Source of the DNA: Gammaproteobacteria bacterium | GTDB taxonomy: Bacteria > Pseudomonadota > Gammaproteobacteria > SZUA-152 | Direction of reading: 5' to 3' | Length of the DNA stretch: 40,440 nucleotides | Assembly (NCBI GenBank): GCA_024276955.1 | Contig: JAJRWE010000209.1 | Span: forward strand, 1-40,440 | Shown here: positions 1 through 9,094 of the stretch, piece after piece | Numbering within the stretch: position 1 is the first letter of the stretch | How the letters are laid out: each line of letters begins with the position of its first letter | Translations under genes and position numbers: made by a program | The notes under the pieces: generated by a model | Seen by the model: the letters and a program-made list of their open reading frames with translations, nothing else | Databases searched by the model: none | Told to the model about the DNA's origin: nothing

Positions 1-1
1 C

Positions 2-1621
2 TGGAAGAACACCTATTTCGAGTGGATGCGCAACATCGAGGACTGGTGCATCTCGCGGCAGATCTGGTGGGGCCACCGCATCCCCGCCTGGTACGACGAA
101 CAGGGCGGCATCTATGTCGGCCGCTCCGAGGCCGAGGTGCGCGAAAAGCATAATCTCGGCGACGAGCTGATCCTGCGTCAGGACGAGGACGTGCTGGACA
201 CCTGGTTCAGCTCTGCCCTATGGCCCTTCTCCACCCTCGGCTGGCCGCAGAAGACCCCGGAGCTGAAGACCTTCTACCCCACCTCGGTGCTGGTCACCGG
301 CTTCGACATCATCTTCTTCTGGGTCGCGCGCATGATCATGATGGGCCTGAAGTTTATGGGTGACGTGCCCTTCCATGACATCTACATCCATGGTCTGGTA
401 CGCGACTCGCACGGGCAGAAGATGTCCAAGTCCAAGGGCAACGTGCTCGATCCCATCGACCTCATCGACGGTATCGGGCTTGAGGCCCTGGTGGAAAAAC
501 GTACCCGCGGCCTGATGCAGCCGAAGATGGCGCAAAAGATCGAAAAGCAGACCCGCAAGGAATTTCCGCAGGGCATCCCGGCCTACGGCACCGACGCCCT
601 GCGCTTCACTTTTGCGTCCCTTGCCACCACCGGCCGCGACATCGTACTGGCGCCGGGGCGCATCGAGAGTTCGCGCAACTTCTGCAACAAGCTGTGGAAT
701 GCCAGCCGCTACGTGCTAATGAATACCGAGGAACAGGATTGCGGCGAAAGCGGTGGCGCACTGGATCTGTCCGCTGCCGACCGCTGGGTTCTCACCCGTC
801 TGCAACAGACCTGCCGCACGGTGCGCGAGGCCCTCGACGGCTACCGCTTCGACCACGCCGCGCAGGCCCTCTATGAGTTCACCTGGAATGAGTACTGCGA
901 CTGGTACCTGGAGCTGTGCAAGCCGGTGCTCAACAGCGAGGCGAGCTCGGAGGCCCAGCGCCGCGGTACCCGCCATACCCTGGTGCAGGTGCTGGAGGCC
1001 ATCCTGCGCCTGGTGCACCCGATCATGCCCTACATCAGCGAAGAGATCTGGCAGCGCATGGCGCCGCTGGCCGGGGTCGCCGGCGAGACCATCATGCGTC
1101 AGCCCTACCCCGAGTACGATGAAGGCCTGGTTCACCCACAGTCGGTGGACGAAATTCGCTGGGTGATGGACTTCATCAGCGGCGTGCGCCAGATCCGTTC
1201 CGGCATGGACATCGCCCCCGGCAAGCCACTGCCCATCCTGCTGGCCAATGCCAGCGAAGGCGACCGCGAGAAGCTGGCCGCCAACCGCCACTACCTCGAA
1301 TTCCTCGCCCGCACCGAGAGCATCAAGGTACTGACCAGCGAGGACGACGCACCAGAATCGGCCACCGCCCTGGTCGGCGAAATGAAGGTACTGGTGCCCA
1401 TGGCCGGGCTGATCGACAAGGCGGCCGAGATCGCCCGCCTGTCGAAGGAAATCGAGCAAAAGGAAAAGGACGTCGAACGCGGCGACGCCAAGCTGGCCAA
1501 CCCACAGTTTGTCGAGCGCGCGCCAGAGGCCGTGGTGGCAAAGGAACGGGCCAGGATCAAAGAAATGCACACGGCGCTGGAAAACCTGCGATCTCAGCTG
1601 GGGCGCATCCAGCGTATGTAG
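2..1621 (+). CDS. valS: Valyl-tRNA synthetase, C-terminal part
   Basis: This cytoplasmic enzyme charges tRNA-Val with valine. The gene enters from the left edge, so the N-terminus and the HIGH motif lie outside; the open frame begins at base 2. Visible are the class I catalytic-domain segment [17 protein letters not shown] and the KMSKS loop at 419-433 ([12 protein letters not shown]). The anticodon-binding helical domain follows, with the [14 protein letters not shown] region typical of ValRS. The protein ends in the C-terminal coiled coil characteristic of ValRS ([20 protein letters not shown] and following). The insert after the KMSKS loop with the [11 protein letters not shown] stretch is the usual ValRS form. 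The stop is TAG. The gene converges on the antiporter block at 1756, and I see no clear terminator between them. Confidence 0.97.
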   Translation, partial: WKNTYFEWMRNIEDWCISRQIWWGHRIPAWYDEQGGIYVGRSEAEVREKHNLGDELILRQDEDVLDTWFSSALWPFSTLGWPQKTPELKTFYPTSVLVTGFDIIFFWVARMIMMGLKFMGDVPFHDIYIHGLVRDSHGQKMSKSKGNVLDPIDLIDGIGLEALVEKRTRGLMQPKMAQKIEKQTRKEFPQGIPAYGTDALRFTFASLATTGRDIVLAPGRIESSRNFCNKLWNASRYVLMNTEEQDCGESGGALDLSAADRWVLTRLQQTCRTVREALDGYRFDHAAQALYEFTWNEYCDWYLELCKPVLNSEASSEAQRRGTRHTLVQVLEAILRLVHPIMPYISEEIWQRMAPLAGVAGETIMRQPYPEYDEGLVHPQSVDEIRWVMDFISGVRQIRSGMDIAPGKPLPILLANASEGDREKLAANRHYLEFLARTESIKVLTSEDDAPESATALVGEMKVLVPMAGLIDKAAEIARLSKEIEQKEKDVERGDAKLANPQFVERAPEAVVAKERARIKEMHTALENLRSQLGRIQRM

Positions 1622-1755
1622 TACAACATCAAGGCCAAACTTGTCACTTCCATAGCAACCGCTCAGCCTGCCCTAATAACTTGCATAACAGTCACTGAGT
1701 CTCAGTCTGGAGCGGTCAACTGCGGATTCTAGGTTCAACAGCGGGTGATCGAAAC

Positions 1756-3072
1756 TCAGATCCAGGATAATGCACCGACAAACACCACCACTATCCCCAG
1801 TAACAAAAACAGGGTGACGGCATAGGCCCAGCGCTGTAAAAAACGCTCGCTGCCGTCCAGCGTTCTTTGCCAGATACGGATCCGCCGCAGACAACGGTCC
1901 ACGTTGGCCAGCCATGCGGCACGCAATCGGGGCAAGGTGTCGGTTCCCATCTGCGCAGCCCAGCGCGTAACGGCAACAGACCAGCGTTCAAACCACGGGC
2001 TCGAATCGTCGGCCTGCTTCTCGGGTAGAGCGGAATACTGACACCTCGCCTGCAGCCACCCGTTGGCGGCAACCAGTATCGCCACCCCAAACCCTAGCGA
2101 AACAATAAGGAAACAGGCCAAATTCCCCTGCCGGTTCCATACCTCGGGATCGCTCAGCCCCATCCCCAAGACAGTGGTGAATAATCCCGTGATGAAGATG
2201 GCCGCATAAGCGGGCAACCGTGTTAGCGACGCCCGCTTTGCCCCCGCCAGAATGGCGTAAAGCATGGCAGCCACGCCCATAGCCTGGATGACCAGGCCCA
2301 ACGCAGGCAGGCTGACTTCACCCAGGGGCAACCAGCGCACAAGCCCAAGCAGTGCGATGGCAACGGGAACGGCCCCCAGCAGCAAGGCCACTGCCGGCCG
2401 GGATGAACGGAAGGCCGGCAGCAGCCAGACGTGTAACGGCCAAACGCCGGCCTTGAGGGCAAAGCCGGCAAGCACCATCGACAGATACAGACCGGGAGAG
2501 GCTGACTGGGCCATTGCCTGGCGCACGCTCTCAAAGCCCAGATCCTTGGCCGTTGCAGCCGCGATCAACAAGGCCTCGAACAGCGCCAGATCAGCCAGGA
2601 TCAGGAACACCAGATAGACACGCGCCGCCCGCCGCGCCCCTTCGTCTCCCCCTGCAACCAGCAGTGCATAAAATCCGTAACCCATCAGAACTGAAAAGGT
2701 GAAAAAGCCCACCAGATCCGTCGCCAGAATCGCACCCAGATTACCCGCCAGGGTCAGCAGAAAACAGGTCGTCAGACGGTCATCCGCAGGCTGGCCTTTG
2801 GCGGTATGTAACAGGCTCGCGGCAAGCGCCCAGATCAGCACTGACATCGCCAGCAACAAACGGCCCGCCCCGTCATCAATACCCAGCCCGGTACCCAGCA
2901 ACAGCCAGGGCAGGTCTATCGAAACACCCGGCGGGACAGTCAATAGGATGAGCGCCGGCAAGAGGGCGATGTGACAAGGCCGGGGGAGGCGCGAGCGCAG
3001 TGCGGGAAATGCCAGCAATAGCGGTAACAGCGGCGCCAGGATTAGCAACAATGCACTCAAAACGGTGTTCAC
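1756..3072 (-). CDS. MrpD/NuoM-like membrane subunit, degenerate proton channel
   Basis: This is a polytopic membrane protein of about 438 residues in the proton-conducting transporter family (NuoL/M/N, MrpA/D). It is the third such protein at the end of the Mrp block. I chose the GTG start at 3072 because it overlaps the stop of the upstream gene as GTGA; an upstream extension to 3108 is also open. The TM7 lysine is kept (LKAGVWPLHVWL). Aligned with the preceding paralogue, the TM5 glutamate is replaced by valine (FTFSVLMGYG against VLFYELLTLA), and the TM8 lysine by alanine (AVPVAIALLGLVRW against AVVKAGAFGIVRV). A long hydrophilic C-terminal stretch precedes a last membrane segment (VTLFLLLGIVVVFVGAL). 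It probably has a structural or altered-transport role in the antiporter complex; that is inference. Confidence 0.85.
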   Translation of the reverse strand: MNTVLSALLLILAPLLPLLLAFPALRSRLPRPCHIALLPALILLTVPPGVSIDLPWLLLGTGLGIDDGAGRLLLAMSVLIWALAASLLHTAKGQPADDRLTTCFLLTLAGNLGAILATDLVGFFTFSVLMGYGFYALLVAGGDEGARRAARVYLVFLILADLALFEALLIAAATAKDLGFESVRQAMAQSASPGLYLSMVLAGFALKAGVWPLHVWLLPAFRSSRPAVALLLGAVPVAIALLGLVRWLPLGEVSLPALGLVIQAMGVAAMLYAILAGAKRASLTRLPAYAAIFITGLFTTVLGMGLSDPEVWNRQGNLACFLIVSLGFGVAILVAANGWLQARCQYSALPEKQADDSSPWFERWSVAVTRWAAQMGTDTLPRLRAAWLANVDRCLRRIRIWQRTLDGSERFLQRWAYAVTLFLLLGIVVVFVGALSWI

Positions 3073-4565
3073 GGTGCGTATTCCAGCCGGGTGATAAAAC
3101 GCGCCCATTGCAGCAGGCCGAACGGCGCGGACGCCAGCAGCCCAAGGGCCAGGGTCAGGAAGGCCGTCACCAGCGGCGGCGCCAATAACGCCCAGGCGGT
3201 CTCACGCCGCCCGAAAGAGCGCTCGGCGGGCCAGGTACCGGCAGGCGCCTTGAACCAGGCCGCATACAGAATCGGCAGGAAATACGCCGCATTGAGCAAA
3301 CTGCTGCCGGCCAGGATAAAAATCACCCAGCCCTGTCCGACATCCAGCGCCCCCAACCCCAGATACCACTTACTGATAAAACCGGCCAAGGGTGGGACAC
3401 CAATCATGCCAAAGACGCCGACCGTAAAGGCCGTCATGGTCCAGGGCATGCGCCGTCCGACCCCGTTCATTTCGCTGACTTTGTGAATCCCCAAGGTCTC
3501 GGCAAGGTTTCCGGCGCAGAAAAACAGGGTAATCTTCATCACGCCCTGATGCACCAGATGCACCAGGCCGCCGACGGCCGCGATCGGACCGGCAATAGCG
3601 ATGCCGAGTACGATATAGGCGACCTGGCTGACCGTGGAGAAGGCCAGCCGGCGCTTCAGGTCATCCTGGAACAGGGCCCGCATCGAACCATAAATAATGG
3701 TCGCCGCTGCCACGATTGCCAGTGGCAAGGTTACTCCCAGACTGGCGGAGAACTGCATACCATAGACATCGTAGACGACACGCACAATGCCGAAGGCGCC
3801 CGCCTTTACCACGGCCACCGCATGCAGCAATGCGCTCACGGGTGCGGGCGCCACCATGGCCTGTGGCAGCCAGCCATGCAACGGAATCAGTGCGGCCTTC
3901 ACGCCCAGGCCTGCGACCAGGAGTACAAAGATGACGACCAGGGACCAATGGTGTGTTGCGTCCAGGCCGGATAAAAAACCGCGTGCGGTGAACTCCAGGG
4001 TGCCGCTAAGGGTATACAGCCATACTGTGCCGACCAGCAGCAAGGTGCCGCCTGCAATGGTATAGACCAGGTAGGTTCGGCCGGCGCGGCGCGCCTCGTC
4101 GGTACCACGGTGCACGATCAGCGGATAGGTGGCCAGGGTCAGCAGCTCGTAAAACAGCACAAAGGTAATCAGGTTGCCGGCCAACGCCACACCGACCGTT
4201 GCGGTCACACAGAGGCTGAAAAATCCGAAAAAGCGGCTACGATTGGGCGAGCCTTCCAGATAGCCGACGGCATAAACGGTTGTCACCAGCCACAGGATGC
4301 TGGAAAGCACGACGAACAGCATCGACAGGGAATCGGCCCGCAGCAGCAAATCCAACCCCGGCAACAGGGGCAGCCGGGTCTCGTAATGGGCGCCGTGAAA
4401 AACACCCCAGATCATCACCCCGACCAGCATCAGTTTGAGTACCGCACCCGCCAGGTTCAGGGTGGTCCGGGTGGCAACACGTTCCTCTGTCAGGAAGAAA
4501 ATCACCAGTCCCGGTAACAGGGAGCTGGCGAGAACGAGCAGTGGCAGCGCGGCATCCCAGTTCAT
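3069..4565 (-). CDS. Mrp-type Na+/H+ antiporter subunit D-like (NuoM-like), second copy
   Basis: This protein of 498 residues, with about 14 membrane segments, belongs to the NuoM/MrpD family and conducts protons or cations as part of a multisubunit antiporter. The frame stays open well upstream, but that part reads as non-membrane sequence. The ATG at 4565 (MNWDAALPLLVL) begins directly with a membrane segment and has GGAG upstream, so I take it as the start. All three expected charges are present: the TM5 glutamate (LFYELLTLATYPL), the TM7 lysine (GVKAALIPLHGWLP) and the TM8 lysine (AVVKAGAFGIVRV). It lies 97 bases after mrpD and overlaps the next gene by four bases. It may stand in for the NuoL-like half of MrpA, which has no dedicated gene here. 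Confidence 0.9.
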   Translation of the reverse strand: MNWDAALPLLVLASSLLPGLVIFFLTEERVATRTTLNLAGAVLKLMLVGVMIWGVFHGAHYETRLPLLPGLDLLLRADSLSMLFVVLSSILWLVTTVYAVGYLEGSPNRSRFFGFFSLCVTATVGVALAGNLITFVLFYELLTLATYPLIVHRGTDEARRAGRTYLVYTIAGGTLLLVGTVWLYTLSGTLEFTARGFLSGLDATHHWSLVVIFVLLVAGLGVKAALIPLHGWLPQAMVAPAPVSALLHAVAVVKAGAFGIVRVVYDVYGMQFSASLGVTLPLAIVAAATIIYGSMRALFQDDLKRRLAFSTVSQVAYIVLGIAIAGPIAAVGGLVHLVHQGVMKITLFFCAGNLAETLGIHKVSEMNGVGRRMPWTMTAFTVGVFGMIGVPPLAGFISKWYLGLGALDVGQGWVIFILAGSSLLNAAYFLPILYAAWFKAPAGTWPAERSFGRRETAWALLAPPLVTAFLTLALGLLASAPFGLLQWARFITRLEYAP

Positions 4566-4662
4566 CACGCCTGCGCTCCATGCGCCCGCGAACTGACGCA
4601 CAGGGATGTGCAAATGCCGTGCTGGCAGGGATGCCAATGAGCGGCGAGTGCATCCATGCACG

Positions 4663-6114
4663 TCATCCGGCATTCTCCCTGTTGAAGGGTGAACCGATTT
4701 CCAGTAATGCCAGCAGCCAGGGGGCAAACAGGCCCAACAGGATGGCGAGCACGGCCATGAGCAGTGCCGTCCATTCCATGGTGGCGGGTACCGCTCTGGC
4801 TTCGTGGGGCGCTTCAGATCGGGTAAAGGCATAACCAACCACTTTGAAGACCCAGGCGGCGGACAGCAGTCCACCGAGGATCAGGACGCCCCCCCACCAC
4901 CACTGACCGGAACGAATGGCAGCCTCCAGCAACAGCCATTTGGCGATAAATCCGCCGCTGGGTGGCAGGCCCATGATGCTGATACCCGCCAAGGCAAAGG
5001 CGGTCATCGTCAGGGGCATGCGCTGCACGGCGCGATCAAGATCCGCAATGCGGTCATGGCCACCGAAATACAGGGTGTTGCCGGCCGCCATGAACATGGC
5101 CGTCTTGGCCGCGGCATGGGATAGCAGCATATACAGCGCGCCCGTCCAGCCGGTGATGCTCGCCAGCGGAAAGGCCAGAAACAGGTAACCCAGTTGCGCC
5201 ACGGTCGAATAGGCGATGAGCATTTTGAGCCGCGTCTGGCGCAATGCCTGGAACCCGCCCCAGAACACAGCGGCCGCACCGAGCAGGCCCAGCAGTTGAG
5301 CCAGGGCGGCGTTGGCAAACGGAAAGATCTCCAGCCACAGACGCAACAGAATATAAAACGATGCCTTCACCACCAGTGCCGACAACAGCGCACTCACTGG
5401 CGCCGGGGCGCTGGCATGGGCCGATGGTAACCAGAAATGCAGTGGAAACAGCGCGGTCTTAAGCAGCAAACCGGCGATCATCAGGCCCATCGCTGCCCAC
5501 ACGGCGGGGGACGGCTCCACCCGCTCTGCCAATATGGCGATATCGACACTGCCAAAACTGTGATAGAGCAGCGCGACGCCCAGTAGATAAAACAACGAAC
5601 CCAGCAGACTGACCAGCAGGTAACGCATGGCCCCGCTCACGGCATCCGCACCCCCGGCCAATGCGACCAGCACCACCGCCGCCAGCCCCAGCAGTTCCAG
5701 GGTGACATAAAGATTGAAGATATCTGCGGACAAAAACAGGGCATTCAGCGCCGTCCACAGAAACATCCACACGGGCCAAAAATGCCTCGCCCTGTCTTGA
5801 CCATAACGGGCGCGCTCAAAATAGCCGCTGGAATAGACGCTGATGCCCAGTCCCACCACCGCCGTCACCGTCAGCATCAGCAGGCTCAAGCCATCAGCAT
5901 AGAGGTCAATACCCAGTGGCGCGCCCCAACCACCCACCGCGTAGCGTTGCGCGCCCTGCTCCACCACCTGCCAACCCAGTCCGGCCACGCAAGCGACGAC
6001 GCCCAGCGCAGTGAGCAGACCCAGCAGGACGCTGCGCCGCGGCCATAAAAAACAGGCCACGCCCCCGGCCAGTGGCAGCAAAATGACGATCACCGGCCAA
6101 TGGATATCGGACAT
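4663..6114 (-). CDS. mrpD: Mrp-type Na+/H+ antiporter subunit D
   Basis: This inner-membrane protein of 483 residues belongs to the NuoL/M/N proton-channel family and is a core ion-translocating subunit of the Mrp antiporter. The catalytic charges are seen in order: the TM5 glutamate (LYVTLELLGLAAV), the TM7 lysine (LLKTALFPLHFWLPSAH) and the TM8 lysine (LVVKASFYILLRLWL). The HAAAKTAMFM stretch in the second half is also typical of the family. The ATG at 6114 is preferred over the adjacent in-frame TTG. The gene follows mrpC by 18 bases. Its position after mrpC is the canonical order in Mrp operons. Confidence 0.93.
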   Translation of the reverse strand: MSDIHWPVIVILLPLAGGVACFLWPRRSVLLGLLTALGVVACVAGLGWQVVEQGAQRYAVGGWGAPLGIDLYADGLSLLMLTVTAVVGLGISVYSSGYFERARYGQDRARHFWPVWMFLWTALNALFLSADIFNLYVTLELLGLAAVVLVALAGGADAVSGAMRYLLVSLLGSLFYLLGVALLYHSFGSVDIAILAERVEPSPAVWAAMGLMIAGLLLKTALFPLHFWLPSAHASAPAPVSALLSALVVKASFYILLRLWLEIFPFANAALAQLLGLLGAAAVFWGGFQALRQTRLKMLIAYSTVAQLGYLFLAFPLASITGWTGALYMLLSHAAAKTAMFMAAGNTLYFGGHDRIADLDRAVQRMPLTMTAFALAGISIMGLPPSGGFIAKWLLLEAAIRSGQWWWGGVLILGGLLSAAWVFKVVGYAFTRSEAPHEARAVPATMEWTALLMAVLAILLGLFAPWLLALLEIGSPFNRENAG

Positions 6115-6132
6115 CAACCTGAGCCCCGGCGG

Positions 6133-6441
6133 TTATTCCAACGGTTCTTCGGCAAGCTCGGCCCGGCCTGTTTCGGCCCGTACTCGCAGCATCAGCGCCA
6201 ACGCCAGGGCGGTGGCCGATACGGCAACCACGATGCCGGTAATCACCATGGCGTGCGGCACGGGATCCGGCGCGGCCCCCTGGGTACGGGCCGCCAGCGC
6301 CACCAACACCAGAAAAACGCCACTGGCCATCACATTGATGGCCAGGATCTTTCGCAGTAAATGCGCGTGGACAATCAAGGCGTACAGACCCAGGGTGAAC
6401 AATCCCACGCCCACCAGTGCGTAGAGGAAAGCCGGGCTCAT
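6133..6441 (-). CDS. mrpC: Mrp antiporter subunit C (NuoK-like)
   Basis: This small three-helix membrane protein of 102 residues is homologous to NuoK. It forms part of the transmembrane core between MrpA/B and MrpD. The family pattern is seen in GVGLFTLGLYALIVHAHLLR, then KILAINVMASGVFLVLVAL, then DPVPHAMVITGIVVAVSATA. The ATG at 6441 overlaps the mrpB stop as ATGA, so translation is coupled; the longer upstream frame is not used. The C-terminus is acidic. Confidence 0.93.
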   Translation of the reverse strand: MSPAFLYALVGVGLFTLGLYALIVHAHLLRKILAINVMASGVFLVLVALAARTQGAAPDPVPHAMVITGIVVAVSATALALALMLRVRAETGRAELAEEPLE

Positions 6442-7115
6442 GGCCCCGCCTCCGGCCGAGCCCCCAGGAACAGGGCCGCCAGAGTCATGCCGATGGACAA
6501 GGTCGCCGCCGCCTCGATCAGCAGGATCAGCGCACCCGCGAATGATGGCGGATATTCCAGCAGGCGCCCGCCCATCAGGATCAATACAACAGCCACCACC
6601 ACAAACACCCCCAGGCCGGCCACCAGGCTCATGCGCAGTGGCAGCCCGGAAAACCTCGTGTCGAGCCGCCAACCCGTTAGCAACAGCAACACCCCCGCCG
6701 CCGCCAGCACCGAACCGGCCTGGAAGGCGCCGCCCGGGGCATGGGCGCCAGCCCACAACAGATAGCCGGCCACCAGGATCAGCCAGGGAACCAGCAGGCG
6801 CGACAGCCCGTCCAAGACCGGCCCCGGGGGTGACTCGCGGCATTCCGGCACGGCAGCCAGTGACCAGACCCCAAACAGGGCCAGTAACAGCACCCCCAGC
6901 TCCAGCAGGGTGTCGTAAGCACGGAAGTTGAGCAGCACCGCAGTGACCGGATTGCTGACACCGCTGGCTTCGAGGTTTGCCACCACAGGGTTGCTCAAAC
7001 CCGGGGCCTGCGATGGAAGGGTCAACACCGCGTAACCGAGTCCTGCTGTCAGAACGAACAACAGCGCCACAAGCAGCAACCGAAACGGCAACTGTTTTTT
7101 ACCTCTCTCAGTCAT
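6438..7115 (-). CDS. mrpB: Mrp antiporter subunit B-like protein
   Basis: This membrane protein of 225 residues carries the MnhB/MrpB domain. The first membrane segment is followed by an extracytoplasmic stretch. Next comes TAVLLNFRAYDTLLELGVLL, the conserved MrpB signature for the N(Y/F)RA(Y/F)DT motif, and later a glycine-rich AGAHAPGGAFQAGSVLAA segment, which is the usual GG.FQ element. The start at 7115 (ATGACTGAG) overlaps the end of the DUF4040 gene by eight bases. The protein is longer than a typical MrpB of about 140 residues because it carries extra N-terminal sequence like MbhE fused to MbhF or the last part of MrpA. Confidence 0.9.
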   Translation of the reverse strand: MTERGKKQLPFRLLLVALLFVLTAGLGYAVLTLPSQAPGLSNPVVANLEASGVSNPVTAVLLNFRAYDTLLELGVLLLALFGVWSLAAVPECRESPPGPVLDGLSRLLVPWLILVAGYLLWAGAHAPGGAFQAGSVLAAAGVLLLLTGWRLDTRFSGLPLRMSLVAGLGVFVVVAVVLILMGGRLLEYPPSFAGALILLIEAAATLSIGMTLAALFLGARPEAGP

Positions 7116-7479
7116 GGACCTCGGTTCCAGTGTCTTTTTTATGGAGCGCCTTTGTTTCTTTCTTTGATGGATGAATAACATCCCTGTTATTCCCCCCTGA
7201 CGGGTGCCCTAACGTGCGTCCAAATCCTCTCCCGGAGGATTTGTCGAGCCTTGCCAGCGTGGTCAGCAGCAGGGCGCCAGTCAAACCCGCACCAATAGCC
7301 GCCTCGGCCAGGGCAACATCCGGCGCATCGAGCCGCACCCAGGCCAGCGCCATCAATAACCCGAAGGCGATGAACAGCACAATAGCCCTGAACAGATCCG
7401 GGCTCGCCAACGCCTGCCAGGCCAGCCACAACAGGGAAAATCCCAGCACGGCATCGAATGCCCAGTGCAACAGAGTCAT
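7108..7479 (-). CDS. DUF4040 / MbhD-like subunit (C-terminal MrpA domain as a separate protein)
   Basis: This short membrane protein of 123 residues corresponds to the DUF4040 domain, which is the C-terminal piece of MrpA in canonical operons and a separate subunit (MbhD) in Mbh-type complexes. The signature ALAWVRLDAPDVALAEAAIG, followed by GAGLTGALLL, is clear. The hydrophilic C-terminal tail of about 45 residues is unusual and carries several Lys and Gly residues. The ATG at 7479 forms an ATGA overlap with the mrpG stop and has GGAAG just upstream; a GTG three codons earlier is possible. The standalone form shows that MrpA is split in this cluster. Confidence 0.88.
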   Translation of the reverse strand: MTLLHWAFDAVLGFSLLWLAWQALASPDLFRAIVLFIAFGLLMALAWVRLDAPDVALAEAAIGAGLTGALLLTTLARLDKSSGRGFGRTLGHPSGGNNRDVIHPSKKETKALHKKDTGTEVHD

Positions 7480-7775
7480 CGCTTCCACAGCTCGATGCCT
7501 CTTTGCCGCGCCGCTGCAGCCACCAGATGAGCGACACTGGCGCCCGCTAGCAGCACCAACAGCCAGATCAGCAGCAGCTTGCCCGCTGCAGCCAATGATT
7601 CCGCCTGCAAGGCAAGCCCCGCGACCACCAGGCCCAGACCCACGTTGTCGGCCTTGGTCAGCGCATGCAGGCGGGTATAGACATCCGGGAAACGCAGCAG
7701 GCCCAGGGTGCCCGCTAGAAAGAAAACGCCCCCGGCGATCAGTAGAACGGTGGAGAGGAGATCACTCGGCGTCAT
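7476..7775 (-). CDS. mrpG: Mrp antiporter subunit G
   Basis: This small three-helix membrane protein of 99 residues is an accessory subunit required for assembly of the antiporter. The family signature is seen in GTLGLLRFPDVYTRLHALTK followed by ADNVGLGLVVAG. The ATG at 7775 lies within the last codons of mrpF (14-base overlap), and the stop overlaps the start of the DUF4040 gene. An upstream in-frame start exists, but it would extend the protein into mrpF. Confidence 0.93.
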   Translation of the reverse strand: MTPSDLLSTVLLIAGGVFFLAGTLGLLRFPDVYTRLHALTKADNVGLGLVVAGLALQAESLAAAGKLLLIWLLVLLAGASVAHLVAAAARQRGIELWKR

Positions 7776-8040
7776 GCTTTGTCCCTCGACCCGACCAGGC
7801 GCGACGAACAAAGGCTACCGCCGTCACGGCCGCCAACAGGGCGAATACCAAAGCCACATCACGCAAGGCTGCCTTGTCCGTGGCCTGCGCAAGCACCAAC
7901 AGCACAGCCACCGACGTAGTGCCGAACAACTGTGCCGCCAACATACGGTCGGCGGCGGTGGGGCCACGCAGCACCCGCCACATCCCGGCAACGAGATTCA
8001 ACAACAGAAATAACGCCAGGGCGAGGTAAAGTGTCTGCAT
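7762..8040 (-). CDS. mrpF: Mrp antiporter subunit F
   Basis: This three-helix membrane protein of 92 residues is related to MrpF/MnhF, which is implicated in Na+ or cholate efflux and complex stability. The first membrane segment is followed by the conserved RVLRGPTAADRMLAAQLFG, the GP-x-x-x-DR motif of the family. A second (ATDKAALRDVALVFALLA) and third segment and a short charged tail follow. It begins six bases after the stop of the universal stress protein gene and overlaps mrpG, so it is co-transcribed. Confidence 0.92.
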   Translation of the reverse strand: MQTLYLALALFLLLNLVAGMWRVLRGPTAADRMLAAQLFGTTSVAVLLVLAQATDKAALRDVALVFALLAAVTAVAFVRRAWSGRGTKHDAE

Positions 8041-8046
8041 ACGGAC

Positions 8047-9018
8047 TCAGTCTTCCAACGTGACCGGCGTTACAAAGCCGGGCGGCTTGACCGCAAGCAC
8101 GGCGCAATCGATCTGGTTGAGAATCGTCTCTGCGGTGTTGCCCATGAAGAATCCGGCCAGACCGGTGCGGGCCACGGTGCCCATAACGACAAGATCGGCA
8201 TCAATTTGCCTGGCCAACACCGGAATTTCCTTGCGTGCGTTGCCCTGGCGGAGATAAAGCCGCGGTGACAGATAATTGTAAGCCTCCGTGCCGATCCAGT
8301 CGCGCAACCTGCCGGCCAGCCTGTCGAGCTGGGCCTGGTGGTCGCGCCGTTCACGATTCACATTGGCGGCGATTTGCGCTTCGGACAAGTCGCTGCTGAA
8401 CACCCTTATCATACTCTCCGTCACGGGCTCCCAGGCGTGAACCACATGCAATTCAGCAAAATCGGACAGCGCTATCGAACTCGCCAGCTTCAGGATAAGC
8501 CGGTTCAGGTCATTCTCTCCGTCGCCTTCCTGCCACGGATCAAAATCGACCGCAGCCATGACCCGGCTGTAATTGGGTTTTTCCTCCGGCAGCATGACCC
8601 ACAGCGGGCACGGACACTTGCGCAACAGGTGCATATCGTCACTGCCGAATAACCGGTCCTGCCAGTCCCGGGTTTCAGCGGTTTTGATCACCAGGTCGCG
8701 CCCGTTGCGCAGTATCTCTCGAATGATTTCCAGAAACGGCGTGCCGATCAGCACCTTGGCTTGCACGTTGATCCGCTGGCGGTAAGGCTCAATCAGGGAG
8801 TCCAGCTCCTGCTCAAGCACACTGACGACGGCTGCCTGCAGGTCGGCAGAGATCGGACCACCTTCCGGCATTCCAATGCCCGCCCTTACGCGCTCGGTCA
8901 CGTTGATAACCGTCAGGCTCGCCTGGTTGTTTTCAGCCAGCGTGACCGCGCGCTCCAACGCCGGCTTGCATCCTGCCCCTGGCGTCACCACGCAAAGAAT
9001 ATTAGTGAATCTCTTCAT
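8047..9018 (-). CDS. Tandem-domain universal stress protein (UspE-like)
   Basis: This soluble protein of 323 residues has two UspA domains, roughly residues 1-145 and 155-315. The second ends in an ATP-binding motif of the G-2X-G-9X-G type (MGTVARTGLAGFFMGNTAE). The first domain has the same position altered (KTAETRDWQDRLFGSDD), so it probably does not bind nucleotide in the same way. Such proteins act in stress survival and can regulate transporters by binding ATP or cAMP. The ATG at 9018 has a GGAA upstream. The gene lies between mrpE and mrpF, six bases from mrpF, which suggests a regulatory role for the antiporter (inference). Confidence 0.9.
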   Translation of the reverse strand: MKRFTNILCVVTPGAGCKPALERAVTLAENNQASLTVINVTERVRAGIGMPEGGPISADLQAAVVSVLEQELDSLIEPYRQRINVQAKVLIGTPFLEIIREILRNGRDLVIKTAETRDWQDRLFGSDDMHLLRKCPCPLWVMLPEEKPNYSRVMAAVDFDPWQEGDGENDLNRLILKLASSIALSDFAELHVVHAWEPVTESMIRVFSSDLSEAQIAANVNRERRDHQAQLDRLAGRLRDWIGTEAYNYLSPRLYLRQGNARKEIPVLARQIDADLVVMGTVARTGLAGFFMGNTAETILNQIDCAVLAVKPPGFVTPVTLED

Positions 9019-9094
9019 TTCCTTCGCCTCCGCTGGATGATGACAAAGAGATAGCGAACATCGCGGCCACTCTTTGTTCTACCGTCTCGAGTTC

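Noticed and set aside
716-1570. 284-codon open frame on the minus strand inside valS
   Set aside because: It mirrors a well-conserved valS reading frame in a GC-rich genome and has no recognisable domain.
3069-4874. Longer form of the second MrpD-like protein starting at 4874
   Set aside because: The extra 103 residues overlap mrpD out of frame, contain no membrane segment and are rich in Cys, Pro and Trp; the ATG at 4565 fits the family.
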